DNA of 64,000 bases, taken from positions 247,971 through 311,970 of the forward strand of contig NZ_HE978582.1 of assembly GCF_000311865.1 (NCBI RefSeq). Reading direction: 5' to 3'. This document shows positions 18,134 through 28,780 of the stretch, piece after piece (within the stretch, counting starts at the first letter, position 1; every line of letters begins with the position of its first letter). Source of the stretch: Peptoniphilus obesi ph1 (GTDB lineage Bacteria > Bacillota > Clostridia > Tissierellales > Peptoniphilaceae). The position numbers and the translations under genes are program-made. The notes under the pieces are model-generated. The model had not been told where the DNA came from and did no database searches. It saw nothing but the letters and a program-made list of their open reading frames with translations.

Positions 18134-18800
18134 TGTCCCACCTATATCCTATCCCTCTAAGAGTTTTTATATGATTACCATAATCTCCAAGTTTAGATCT
18201 GAGTCTTTTTATGGTGACAGTTAATGTATTGTCATTTACCTCATAAAAATCATAACCCCATACATAATCTAAAATTCTCTCCCTTAATAGATTTATATTT
18301 TGGTTTTCTAAAAGCATTTCCAATATAGCAAACTCTTTTAAGTTAAGATCTAAATCTTTTCCATCTATCGAAGCTTGTTTTGATATAAGATCTAAAGATA
18401 AATTTTCAAAAGTCAGCTCATTCACTTTTTTAATTTTTCTACTAAAAACATTGTCTATTCTCGCCTTTAGGACAGGAAGAGAAAAAGGTTTTGTAATATA
18501 GTCATCTGCTCCTCGGGAAAGACCTTTTATAACATATTCATCTTCATTTTTTACAGTAAGCATTATTACAGGAAGGTCAGAAAATCCCCTCAGCCACTTT
18601 AAAAAATTAAAGCCTGATCCATCTGGAAGATTGGCATCAAGTAGAATTAAATTAAAATCATTAAAATTAAGATTTTCTGTCAGAGAAAGATTGTTATAAA
18701 TAATTGTTTCAATATTATGTTTGTTTAAGTAAGTTTTAACAGCAAAGGCAATTGTGCTGTCATCTTCAATCATTAATATTTTCAATTCCATATCTCCCAT
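18126..18800 (-). CDS. OmpR-family response regulator
   Basis: A 224-residue regulator: receiver domain with acidic pocket (MIEDD), phospho-acceptor Asp55 (LILLDANLPDGSG), and conserved Lys (DDYITKPFSLP), then a winged-helix DNA-binding domain (NDNTLTVTIKRLRSKLGDY). It pairs with the kinase gene it overlaps. The direct repeat at 17095-17113 is its probable target. The start may be ATG 18800, ATG 18791, or a TTG further in (MKILMIEDD) that fits the GGGAG ribosome-binding site best. Confidence 0.92.
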   Translation of the reverse strand: MGDMELKILMIEDDSTIAFAVKTYLNKHNIETIIYNNLSLTENLNFNDFNLILLDANLPDGSGFNFLKWLRGFSDLPVIMLTVKNEDEYVIKGLSRGADDYITKPFSLPVLKARIDNVFSRKIKKVNELTFENLSLDLISKQASIDGKDLDLNLKEFAILEMLLENQNINLLRERILDYVWGYDFYEVNDNTLTVTIKRLRSKLGDYGNHIKTLRGIGYRWDNE

Positions 18801-19151
18801 ATTTCAGATATATCATATTTAAAATACCTATAAATTTTAGCAAGTATTTTCATACTAACATTTTTATATACTTACATTTTTCTATTGTTGCTTTTATGGG
18901 TCCAATTATTCAAAATTTTATAAATTATTTCTTACATAATTTATAAAATTTCGTTCTATGTTAATATAATCTTTTGATCTATACGTTTTCTCAGTAATAC
19001 TATACTATATCTTACAACTTAATCTTTACAAAATTCTTAAAACTAATTTATTTATGTTTTTTTACTAAAAAGTTACTGTTTTTATCTTATGAACTAACAG
19101 AAAAATAATTTTACCACTTAAAAATATAAAAATATCAAATTTTCATTATAT
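18801..19151. other. Intergenic AT-rich stretch without a supported gene
   Basis: About 350 bases between the response regulator start and the murJ terminator. I see only short AT-rich dyads (for example ATAAATTAT and ATAATTTAT near 18920-18955) and no open frame or RNA signature I can support. Promoters for the leftward two-component operon must lie in its left part. Confidence 0.5.
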
Positions 19152-19228
19152 TTTTTATAATCTGGAAGCTAGGCTCTAAGAAGAGATTATAAAAAATCGG
19201 CATAACGGTTAATACCCTCATGCCGATT
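19152..19228 (-). terminator. Double hairpin terminating murJ
   Basis: The proximal hairpin (19195-19203 with 19220-19228) is followed on the reverse strand by six T, a good intrinsic terminator for murJ. Immediately beyond is a second, perfect 12-bp dyad (19152-19163 with 19184-19195), AT-rich with a 20-base loop, whose role is unclear. Confidence 0.75.
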
Positions 19229-19280
19229 AAATTCCAAGAAAATAATTTTCTTAAAAACCCAACTTTTTTATTTCTCATTT

Positions 19281-20795
19281 TTAATTTTTATTTTTCCTCG
19301 CCTTAATCTTATCGGTAAAATTATAAATCTCACTTGATTTAAAAACTATAAGTAAAATTAAATAGCTAAGTCCAGAAAGACCAATGGCTAAAAGCATGGC
19401 TATTTTAAAGTCTATAAGGCTATTTAAATATTCAAAAGATACTTTTGCAATAACTCCCATAACTAAGGCAGCAATCAATATTTTTAAAAGTTCCTTGATA
19501 GATTTTTTAGAAAATACTGAACCTATCCTTCTATTAGCTGAAATTATTATTAAAATTGCTCCAACTATAAATGAAACAGACGTTGCAAGTGCAAGTCCTA
19601 AGATGCCCATTTTCCCGATAAGAATTAAGCTTAATCCAATGTTTAATAAAACTATTATTATAGAATTTATAACTGGTGTCTTTGCATCCATAATTGTGTA
19701 AAAAACTCTAGAAATAATTTCTCTAAAACCTATTCCAATTATTCCAAAAGAATAAAGAGCCAAAACTTCAGCTGTAATTACTCCATCTTGTTTTGAAAAA
19801 GCTCCACCAACAAATAATAGTTTTACTATTGGCTCTGCTAGTATAAATAAACCAATTGTTGCAGGCACTACAAGAAATGACATGGTTATAATTGAATCTT
19901 GTATTTTTTCTTTTAAGCCTGAAAAATCTTTTTCACTAGCAGACTTTGCCATTTCAGGATAAACTGCTGTAACTATTGATGTTACAACTATTCCTGTTAC
20001 AAATCCTTGTAATTTATAGGCATAGTTTAATGAAGATATGGCACCTGAAAATAACTCAGATGATAAAGATTTAGAAATTATAAAGTTTAATTCTATAACT
20101 GATGTCGAAATTATTACCGGAAGAATTATTTTCATAAGCTTTCTAAAGTTTTCATCTTTTAAATCAAATATAAATTTGTGTTTGTAAGAGCTCTTTGCTA
20201 TGTATGGAATAAATATTATGTATTGAAACACAAAGGCGAAAAATATTCCCCATGCAAGATAATTAACAGAGGTCTTTTTTGCTATATACATGGCCGCAAT
20301 TATTATAATATTCATAATTATTGCGTGAGCTATCGATACAATAAATTTTTTCTTTATTTGTAAATAAGCTTTAAATATAGAAAAAAATGTTGTTGCAGCT
20401 ATTGATAAAAGAGCAATTCTTGTCATATATACTGCAAGTTCTAATTTTTCTCCTGTAAAACCTATTGCCATTAGATTTACTAAATTTTTAGAAAATATAA
20501 GTCCTAGCAGGGACAAGAAAAATGTAAGCAATAAAACTATATTTGAAAGGTTTGATGTAAATTTATTTGCCTCTTCTTCTGAAGAAGTTTCCAAAATTTC
20601 ATTGTAAATTGGAATGTAACCATTTGCAGTTGCACCAGATATAACATTTGTAAATGTCATAGGAATTTGAAAAGCAACTAAAAATACATCGGCTATAATG
20701 CTAGTTCCAAAAAATTGAGCCAGGGCTTTTTCTCTTGCCAGTCCAAATATTTTAGATATTATTGTAACTATCATCAATATATAAGATGTTTTCAT
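19281..20795 (-). CDS. murJ: Lipid II flippase MurJ (MviN)
   Basis: A 504-residue polytopic membrane protein of the MOP superfamily, with about 14 hydrophobic segments. It starts with the family pattern MIVTIISKIFGLAREKALAQ and contains GATANGYIPIYNE, typical of MurJ. It moves the peptidoglycan precursor lipid II across the membrane. It is transcribed alone, divergent from ald, with an AGTGAGG ribosome-binding site and a clear terminator. It ends in a short basic tail (KIKARKNKN). Confidence 0.92.
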   Translation of the reverse strand: MKTSYILMIVTIISKIFGLAREKALAQFFGTSIIADVFLVAFQIPMTFTNVISGATANGYIPIYNEILETSSEEEANKFTSNLSNIVLLLTFFLSLLGLIFSKNLVNLMAIGFTGEKLELAVYMTRIALLSIAATTFFSIFKAYLQIKKKFIVSIAHAIIMNIIIIAAMYIAKKTSVNYLAWGIFFAFVFQYIIFIPYIAKSSYKHKFIFDLKDENFRKLMKIILPVIISTSVIELNFIISKSLSSELFSGAISSLNYAYKLQGFVTGIVVTSIVTAVYPEMAKSASEKDFSGLKEKIQDSIITMSFLVVPATIGLFILAEPIVKLLFVGGAFSKQDGVITAEVLALYSFGIIGIGFREIISRVFYTIMDAKTPVINSIIIVLLNIGLSLILIGKMGILGLALATSVSFIVGAILIIISANRRIGSVFSKKSIKELLKILIAALVMGVIAKVSFEYLNSLIDFKIAMLLAIGLSGLSYLILLIVFKSSEIYNFTDKIKARKNKN

Positions 20796-20889
20796 TTTCT
20801 ACCTCACTTTATTTCATTGTAACAAAGATTTTAAAAAAATTATATTATTTGCTGGCAAATTTTAAAATATTAAATGCCTTTAAAAAATA

Positions 20890-20918
20890 TTGCCATCGTT
20901 ATTAAATTGTAGTAAAAT
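20890..20918 (+). promoter_or_regulatory. Promoter of the alanine dehydrogenase gene
   Basis: TTGCCA (20890-20895), 17-bp spacer and TAAAAT (20913-20918), followed 20 bases later by a GGGAGG ribosome-binding site and the ald ATG. Confidence 0.5.
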
Positions 20919-20950
20919 TTCATTGTTATAAAGTTTTAGGGAGGTAAATT

Positions 20951-22066
20951 ATGATAATTGGAGTTGTTAAAGAAATCAAAGATCAGGAAAGCAGAGTCGC
21001 TGCTACACCTGCTAGTGTAAAAGAACTTGTGGAACAAGGAAATACTGTTTACATAGAAAAGGCGGCGGGCCTAGCCTCTGGCTTCACAGATGAAAAGTAT
21101 ATATCTAAAGGAGCAACAATTCTTGATACTGCCAAAGAAGTCTGGGAAAAATCAGATATCATTTATAAGGTAAAAGAACCAATTGAATCTGAATATAAGT
21201 ATTTAAGACCAGGACTAATAGTTTATTCTTATCTTCACTTATCCGCAGATCCCAAACTAACTAAAGAAATGATAGATAAAAAAGTAACATCAATTGCATT
21301 TGAAACAATCGAAGTTAATGATACTCTACCACTTCTTAAGCCAATGTCTGAGGTTGCTGGTAGGATGGCAGTGCAAGAGGGTGCAAAATACTTAACTATC
21401 CCTATGGGTGGTAAAGGTGTTTTACTAGAAGGTGTTCCAGGCGTATCCCCTGCCCATGTTGTAATTATTGGTTCTGGTACAGTTGCAAATGCTGCTACAA
21501 GAATGGCCGTTGGTATGGGTGCTAGGGTAACTGTAATCGGAAGAAATATAGAAAAACTTGGTAAATTTATAGATGTATTTTCTGGTGCAATTGAAACTCT
21601 ATACTCAACACCTGGAAATATTGAAGATGCTTTAAAATCTGCAGACCTTGTTGTTTCAACTGTACTTACTCCAGGACACAAGGCACAAAAAATTGTTACA
21701 GAAGAAATGGTAAAAAATATGGAAAAAGGTTCTGTTATTGTCGATGTTGCGATTGACCAAGGTGGTTCAATAGAAACTACTGAAAACCATCCAACATCTT
21801 ATAGCGATCCAGTATTTGTAAAACACGGAGTAATTCACTATGCCGTAACAAATATACCTGGTGCTGTTGCAAAAACATCAACTTATGCCCTTTCAAATGC
21901 AACATCAAAATATATTAATTTAATTGCTAAGTATGGTTTAAAAGATTCTATTAAACATGCAAAAGAAATTGCATCCGGTATCAACACATACGATGGAAAA
22001 GTAACTTACAAGGCAGTTGCTGATGATCTAGGTTATGATTTCCATGAATTATCAGATCTTTTATAA
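20951..22066 (+). CDS. ald: Alanine dehydrogenase
   Basis: A 371-residue enzyme converting alanine and NAD+ to pyruvate, ammonia and NADH, usual for anaerobes that ferment amino acids. The N-terminus (MIIGVVKEIKDQESRVAATP) and the central GGKGVLLEGVPGVSPAHVVI, which leads into the Rossmann motif IGSGTVANAATRMA, are diagnostic. Length is normal. The gene is monocistronic, with its own promoter, a GGGAGG ribosome-binding site and a strong terminator. Confidence 0.96.
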   Translation: MIIGVVKEIKDQESRVAATPASVKELVEQGNTVYIEKAAGLASGFTDEKYISKGATILDTAKEVWEKSDIIYKVKEPIESEYKYLRPGLIVYSYLHLSADPKLTKEMIDKKVTSIAFETIEVNDTLPLLKPMSEVAGRMAVQEGAKYLTIPMGGKGVLLEGVPGVSPAHVVIIGSGTVANAATRMAVGMGARVTVIGRNIEKLGKFIDVFSGAIETLYSTPGNIEDALKSADLVVSTVLTPGHKAQKIVTEEMVKNMEKGSVIVDVAIDQGGSIETTENHPTSYSDPVFVKHGVIHYAVTNIPGAVAKTSTYALSNATSKYINLIAKYGLKDSIKHAKEIASGINTYDGKVTYKAVADDLGYDFHELSDLL

Positions 22067-22080
22067 GATAAAATCTTTAA

Positions 22081-22110
22081 AGGCAGTCATTTATTTGACT
22101 GTCTTTTTTT
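22081..22110 (+). terminator. Terminator of ald
   Basis: AGGCAGTCA pairs with TGACTGTCT across a short loop and is followed by seven T. The following stretch to 22,307 is AT-rich. It holds a TATAAT box near 22,236 and a small hairpin AACTC-GATAAA-GAGTT at 22,260, the likely serC promoter region. I see no T-box or riboswitch. Confidence 0.8.
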
Positions 22111-22307
22111 ATTGGGGAAATTTGTTTTTTAATTATTTTTTATTTTAAAATTTGTAATTTTACATAGATTTTTTATTTTTACTATATTTTATTTATTATT
22201 TTGAAAAATATAGCTTGTATTTTATTTTTAATGAGTATATAATGTGAGGAAATTATTTTAACTCGATAAAGAGTTAATAGTTTAATTTATTATATAGGAG
22301 GAAACAT

Positions 22308-23393
22308 ATGAACAGAGTTTATAATTTTTCAGCAGGACCTGCTATGATGCCTGTGGAAGTTTTAGAAGAAGCTGCAAAAGAGATGCTTAATTACAAGGGC
22401 TGCGGTTCTTCGGTTATGGAACTTAGTCACAGAAGTGCTGAATATAAAGAAATTCACGAAGAAGCCAAAAACTTGTTAAAAGAATTAATGAATCTAGATG
22501 ATAAACATGAAATTCTTTTCCTACAAGGAGGCGCTTCATCGCAATTTTATATGCTTCCTATGAATATCCTAAATAAAGAGGATAGAGCAAGTTATCTAAT
22601 TACTGGTTCTTGGGCAAAAAAAGCCTACAAGGAAGCAAAATATTTTGGACAAATAGATATATTAGCTTCATCAGAAGATGATAACTTTACCTATATACCT
22701 GAAATTAAAGAAAATAATATAGCTAAAGAATCTAAATATTTATATCTTTGTACGAATAACACTATTTATGGAACTAGAATTGATCCAAAAACTATTAAAA
22801 ATTTAAAATCTAATATAGTTGCTGATATGTCTTCAAATATTTTATCTGAAGAATATGATATGAATCAATTTAAAATAGCCTTTGCTGGCGCACAAAAAAA
22901 CCTAGGTCCTAGTGGTTTGACTGTAGTTGTAGTTGAAAAAGATTTTATAGAAGAAAATAAAAAAGATCTTCCAAGCATGCTAAACTACACTACCCACCTA
23001 GAAAAAGATTCCATGTATAATACTCCGCCTTGCTACAGCATCTATATGTGTGGCTTAGTTGCAAAATGGATGAAAAATATAGGTGGAGTTAAAAAATTAG
23101 AAGAATTAAACAGAGAAAAAGCAAAATTACTTTATGACTTTATAGACAATTCAAATCTTTATAAAAATAATATTAAAAAAGAAGATAGGTCTTTGATGAA
23201 TATTGTATTTGTTACTGGCGATGAAGAACTTGACAAGGAATTTGTAAAAGAATCCAAGGCTGCAAATATAGTAAATATTAAAGGTCACAGAAGTGTTGGC
23301 GGCATGAGGGCAAGTATTTATAATGCTATGCCTATAGAAGCTGTAGAATACTTGATTAACTTTATGAAAGATTTTGAAATCCAGCATAAATAA
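22308..23393 (+). CDS. serC: Phosphoserine aminotransferase
   Basis: A 361-residue PLP enzyme, second step of serine synthesis (3-phosphohydroxypyruvate plus glutamate to phosphoserine). The start NFSAGPAMMPVEVLEEAA and the PLP-lysine region (FAGAQKNLGPSGLTVVVVEK) are clear; GHRSVGGMRASIYNAMP near the end is conserved in the family. It is the first gene of a serC-serA-DUF1015 operon, with AGGAGG upstream and 11 bases to serA. Confidence 0.95.
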   Translation: MNRVYNFSAGPAMMPVEVLEEAAKEMLNYKGCGSSVMELSHRSAEYKEIHEEAKNLLKELMNLDDKHEILFLQGGASSQFYMLPMNILNKEDRASYLITGSWAKKAYKEAKYFGQIDILASSEDDNFTYIPEIKENNIAKESKYLYLCTNNTIYGTRIDPKTIKNLKSNIVADMSSNILSEEYDMNQFKIAFAGAQKNLGPSGLTVVVVEKDFIEENKKDLPSMLNYTTHLEKDSMYNTPPCYSIYMCGLVAKWMKNIGGVKKLEELNREKAKLLYDFIDNSNLYKNNIKKEDRSLMNIVFVTGDEELDKEFVKESKAANIVNIKGHRSVGGMRASIYNAMPIEAVEYLINFMKDFEIQHK

Positions 23394-23404
23394 GGAGATA
23401 TAAA

Positions 23405-24604
23405 ATGAACAAAGATAAGAATTTAGATAATTTAGAAAATAAATACACAATAAAAACAATTAATAATATTTCAAAAAAAGGTTTAGACCTGATAGATGAT
23501 AATTTTATTATAGATCCAGACGCAGAAAATCCAGATGCCATTCTAGTAAGAAGTGCTGATATGCATAAATATGATTTTACAGAAAATATCAGATTTATCG
23601 GCAGGGCTGGTGCAGGTGTCAATAATATTCCAATTGATGATTGTTCAAAAAGAGGAATTGTTGTAGCAAATGCACCTGGCGCAAATGCCAACGCTGTAAA
23701 AGAACTCGCAATCACCGCTCTTTTACTTGCTTCAAGAAAAGTCATTGATGCAATTGAATGGACAAAAACTTTAACTGATGAAGATGATGTTGGAAAAGAA
23801 GTTGAAGCTTATAAAAAGAACTTTGCTGGGCCAGAACTTCTAGGCAAAAAATTAGGAGTGATTGGGCTTGGTGCAACAGGAAGACTTGTTGCTTCTGCTG
23901 GAATAAGTCTTGGTATGCAAGTCTATGGTTTTGACCCCTTTATTTCTATAAATAACGCTCTTAACCTAGACACTCATGTTAATTATGTGGATGATCCAAA
24001 AGAACTTTTTAAAAATTGTGATTATATTTCTATCCACATTCCTTTGACAGAAGATACAAAAAATTATATAGGTGAAGATCTTTTAAGTCAGGCAAAAGAT
24101 GGCCTCAGACTTTTAAATATAGCAAGGGCTGGACTGGTTGACTTAGAAGCTTTGGAAAAATATCTTGAAAATGGAAAAATTGCTAAATATGTAGTTGATT
24201 TTCCAAACAAGGAAAGTCTTAAATTAAAAAATACAATCAATATTCCTCATCTAGGTGCATCTACTCCAGAAAGTGAAGAGAATTCTGCCAAGATGGTCGT
24301 AGAAGAAATGATGGATTATATGAATAATGGTAATATAAGAAATTCTGTAAATTTCCCAGATTCTGATATGGGAGTTTGCCAAGCTGCTCACAGGATAACC
24401 CTTCTTCATAAAAATATTCCAAACATGCTAGGACAAATCACATCAGTCCTTGCAGAAGAAGGCATAAATATAGCAAATCTTTTGAATAGACACAAAAAAG
24501 ATTGGGCCTACACTATGATCGATATAGATTCTGAACCAGAAAGTGATCTTAGGGAAAAATTAGCCAAGATTGATGGACTTGTAAGAGTAAGAATTATAAG
24601 GTAG
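23405..24604 (+). CDS. serA: D-3-phosphoglycerate dehydrogenase with ACT domain
   Basis: A 399-residue dehydrogenase, first step of serine synthesis. The Rossmann motif GVIGLGATGRLVASAG lies near residue 155, the catalytic region includes NIARAGLVD and IPHLGASTPESEE, and a C-terminal ACT domain (HKNIPNMLGQITSVLAEEG) suggests allosteric control, probably by serine. There is no extra intervening domain, so it is the short form. It lies between serC and the DUF1015 gene, with seven bases to the latter. Confidence 0.94.
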   Translation: MNKDKNLDNLENKYTIKTINNISKKGLDLIDDNFIIDPDAENPDAILVRSADMHKYDFTENIRFIGRAGAGVNNIPIDDCSKRGIVVANAPGANANAVKELAITALLLASRKVIDAIEWTKTLTDEDDVGKEVEAYKKNFAGPELLGKKLGVIGLGATGRLVASAGISLGMQVYGFDPFISINNALNLDTHVNYVDDPKELFKNCDYISIHIPLTEDTKNYIGEDLLSQAKDGLRLLNIARAGLVDLEALEKYLENGKIAKYVVDFPNKESLKLKNTINIPHLGASTPESEENSAKMVVEEMMDYMNNGNIRNSVNFPDSDMGVCQAAHRITLLHKNIPNMLGQITSVLAEEGINIANLLNRHKKDWAYTMIDIDSEPESDLREKLAKIDGLVRVRIIR

Positions 24605-24611
24605 GTGGATT

Positions 24612-25841
24612 ATGGCAACGATAAAAGCTTTTAAAGCTCTTAGACCGAAAAAAGAATTTGCAAGCCAAATAGCTGCCCTTCCCTACGATATTTTTACTAC
24701 TGAAGAAGCAAGAGAAGAGATAAATAAAAATCAACTTTCATTTTTAAAAGTTGATCTTCCACTTGCTAGTCTTGAGCAAAATAAAAATTACACTGACAAG
24801 GAAATAAATCAAAAAGCAAAAGAAAATCTAGATCAAATGTTAGACCAAGGCTATTTTTATCAAGAAGATGAGGACTGCCTTTACCTTTATAATCTAAATT
24901 TTAGGGGAAAAGACCAAGCGGGCCTAATAGCTTCTTGTTCAATTGATGAATATATAAATGACACTATCAAAAAGCACGAAAAAACTCTGCTGGCAAAACA
25001 AAAAGATAGGACAGAGCATATAGATATCCTAGATGCAAACACTGGACCAATATTTTTAACATATTCATCAAATGATAAAATAAAAAATCTTATAGCTGGT
25101 CTTAAAAAATCTGATCCAGAAATTGAATTTACAAGTCCAGACGGAGTTAAGCATTCAATATGGACCATAAGGGACCAGGAAATTATAAAAAATTTAGTCA
25201 AGGAATTTGAAAAAATTAATAATTTTTATATAGCTGATGGCCACCACAGGTCTGCTTCTGCAGTCCAAGTTGCCAAAAAAAGAAGGCTTGAAAATCCAAA
25301 TTACAAGGGCGACGAAGAATTTAATTATTTCTTATCAATGCTTGTAGATAAGGATGAAATTCAAATTTATGATTACAATAGGCTGGTAAAAGATTTAAAT
25401 AATCTAAGCGAAGAAGAATTTTTAGAAAAATTAAAAGAGGATTTTGACCTAGAAAAGCTAGATAAAATTTATAAGCCAGCTAAAAAAGGAGAATTTACTT
25501 TATTTATCGGCGATTCTCACTACAAAATGACCTATAAAAATAAAAGACAAGGTCTTGTTGAAAATTTAGATGTATCAATATTACAAGATCTAGTTTTAGA
25601 TAAGATTCTTGGAATTAAAGATCCAAGAAAAGATAAGAGAATTGATTTTGTCGGAGGAATAAGGGGTCTTGATGAGCTTGAAAGAAGAGTTCGCAAGGAT
25701 ATGGCAATAGCTTTTGCACTTTATCCAACTTCACTAGATGAGCTTATTCAAATTGCAGACCAAAATAAAAACATGCCTCCAAAATCTACCTGGTTTGAAC
25801 CAAAACCAAGATCAGGTTTATTTATTCATAAGTTAAAATAA
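24612..25841 (+). CDS. DUF1015 family protein in the serine operon
   Basis: A 409-residue soluble protein of the DUF1015 family: the start ATIKAFKALRPKKEFASQIA, the internal FYIADGHHRSASA and the end MPPKSTWFEPKPRSGLFIHK are family hallmarks. The biochemical role is not established to my knowledge. It recurrently follows serA and serC in Clostridia-like genomes. No serB-type phosphatase is seen in this operon, so a role in making or handling phosphoserine is a reasonable inference only. It ends at a bidirectional terminator. Confidence 0.9.
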   Translation: MATIKAFKALRPKKEFASQIAALPYDIFTTEEAREEINKNQLSFLKVDLPLASLEQNKNYTDKEINQKAKENLDQMLDQGYFYQEDEDCLYLYNLNFRGKDQAGLIASCSIDEYINDTIKKHEKTLLAKQKDRTEHIDILDANTGPIFLTYSSNDKIKNLIAGLKKSDPEIEFTSPDGVKHSIWTIRDQEIIKNLVKEFEKINNFYIADGHHRSASAVQVAKKRRLENPNYKGDEEFNYFLSMLVDKDEIQIYDYNRLVKDLNNLSEEEFLEKLKEDFDLEKLDKIYKPAKKGEFTLFIGDSHYKMTYKNKRQGLVENLDVSILQDLVLDKILGIKDPRKDKRIDFVGGIRGLDELERRVRKDMAIAFALYPTSLDELIQIADQNKNMPPKSTWFEPKPRSGLFIHKLK

Positions 25842-25842
25842 A

Positions 25843-25877
25843 AAAATGTCCTCACACATTTAAGTGGAGGACATTTT
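25843..25877. terminator. Bidirectional terminator between converging operons
   Basis: An 11-bp perfect stem (25843-25853 with 25867-25877) with A-rich and T-rich flanks. It serves the rightward serine operon and the leftward glycolysis/thioesterase operon. Confidence 0.85.
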
Positions 25878-25894
25878 CTATTTATCTCATATCT

Positions 25895-26320
25895 TTAATT
25901 TATTTCATAAGGAAAGTTTTCATATTTCATGAATAAATTGCTAAAGGTAAAAAGACCCTTGGCAATAACTTTTTTATCTTCATTAGTAACTGTAACTTCT
26001 GAAACTTTAAAAACTTCATGATTTCTAATTAATTTTGCCATGGCATAAACTTTTTTGCCGTGGCATTCTTTTTCTGAAAAATAACTAATATTACTTGATA
26101 AGGTCGCCATCTTATTGCCACAAGTGGCTATGGAATTAATGCCCGCTATAGAATCTGCCAAAGTAAAAATAATTCCTGGAGCAATCTTTCCACTATCATC
26201 TATAAAAATATCTTTTACAATAATATCTGCCTTGCTCGTCCCTTGATTAATTTTTACATTGTCAATTCCAACAAGTTCTATAAAATCTTCTGAATTATTC
26301 ATACTGCTTGCTTGATCCAT
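25895..26320 (-). CDS. Hotdog-fold thioesterase, PaaI-like, with degenerate active site
   Basis: A 141-residue hotdog protein. The core GIIFTLADSIAGINSIATCG matches its neighbour at 26343, with the catalytic-type Asp of LAD retained. However, the family's HGG motif is APG here (SGKIAPGIIF), so the His is missing. It is the last gene of a long leftward operon, 22 bases after its paralog. It may have another substrate or a regulatory or partner role. Substrate unknown. Confidence 0.8.
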   Translation of the reverse strand: MDQASSMNNSEDFIELVGIDNVKINQGTSKADIIVKDIFIDDSGKIAPGIIFTLADSIAGINSIATCGNKMATLSSNISYFSEKECHGKKVYAMAKLIRNHEVFKVSEVTVTNEDKKVIAKGLFTFSNLFMKYENFPYEIN

Positions 26321-26342
26321 TTTATATCACTTAATCTCTTAA

Positions 26343-26762
26343 TCATTCTTCTTCCAAGAAATCTTTATTTAGATTGAAAAAGGTAAAAGTCCCTATAGCA
26401 ACCTTCTTGTCCTTATCATCTGTAACATCAACATTAACAACTATTACTTTCTTGCCTCTTTTTGTAACATCTGCATAGGCAATTATTTTTTCTGTATCCA
26501 TGGCCGCAGAAATAAAATTCATATTTGAAGAAAGAGTTGCCGTCTTTTTACCATAAGAAATAGATGCCGAGCCAGCTATTGTATCTGCTAGTGAAAATAT
26601 ACATCCACCGTGAACACTTTTAATTGGGTTGAAATGTTCATCTCTTAGTATAATTTCTCCTTCAGCATGACCTTCGCTAATTTTTGTAGTATTTATTCCC
26701 AAAAAAATAGCATATTTATTTCTTTCATTACGGGTTTTTATTAATTTATCAAAATCTGTCAT
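26343..26762 (-). CDS. Hotdog-fold thioesterase, PaaI family
   Basis: A 139-residue PaaI-type thioesterase that would hydrolyse an acyl-CoA. The motif SVHGGCIFSLADTIAG (residues about 50-65) holds the family's HGG and the catalytic Asp, and ATLSSNMNFISAA is also typical. It overlaps the upstream unknown gene by 14 bases and is followed by a diverged paralog. The physiological substrate cannot be read from the sequence. Confidence 0.87.
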   Translation of the reverse strand: MTDFDKLIKTRNERNKYAIFLGINTTKISEGHAEGEIILRDEHFNPIKSVHGGCIFSLADTIAGSASISYGKKTATLSSNMNFISAAMDTEKIIAYADVTKRGKKVIVVNVDVTDDKDKKVAIGTFTFFNLNKDFLEEE

Positions 26763-27107
26763 CTTTCCTCCTATTTATAAAAAGACCAACACTAGAATCT
26801 TCATTTTTTATTTCTAAATAATACTCATTATAATCAAAATCAAAATTTAAGTATGCATCTGCCAAATCTGGATTTTTCAAAAAATGTAGACTGGCAAGTT
26901 TATTGCCAGCCTTACTTTGCCTAATTAAAATAGCATATGTTTTTGTTAATTGCAATTTAGACAAAGGATAAAAATCATTTTCTAAATAAATATTTAAAAC
27001 TCGATTATCAATTTCTATAAAGTGATCTAGGTCTATTTCATTTTCCCTGATGGGTCTGATTTCAAAATCACTTTCTATCAATAAATTATTTATTTTTGAT
27101 TTATACA

Positions 27108-27108
<1 letters not shown>
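26749..27108 (-). CDS. Hypothetical protein in the enolase operon
   Basis: A 119-residue soluble, acidic protein that I do not recognise. It has no signal peptide or membrane segment. It starts in the stop region of the phosphatase gene (position 27108) and overlaps the thioesterase gene, so translation is probably coupled. The alternation of hydrophobic stretches (KTYAILIRQSKAGNKLASLH, YNEYYLEIKN) suggests a mixed alpha/beta fold. Confidence 0.7.

Positions 27109-28780
<1,672 letters not shown>

Noticed and set aside
22111-22307. T-box or serine riboswitch before serC
   Set aside because: No T-box sequence or specifier stem can be recognised; only a promoter and a small hairpin are visible.
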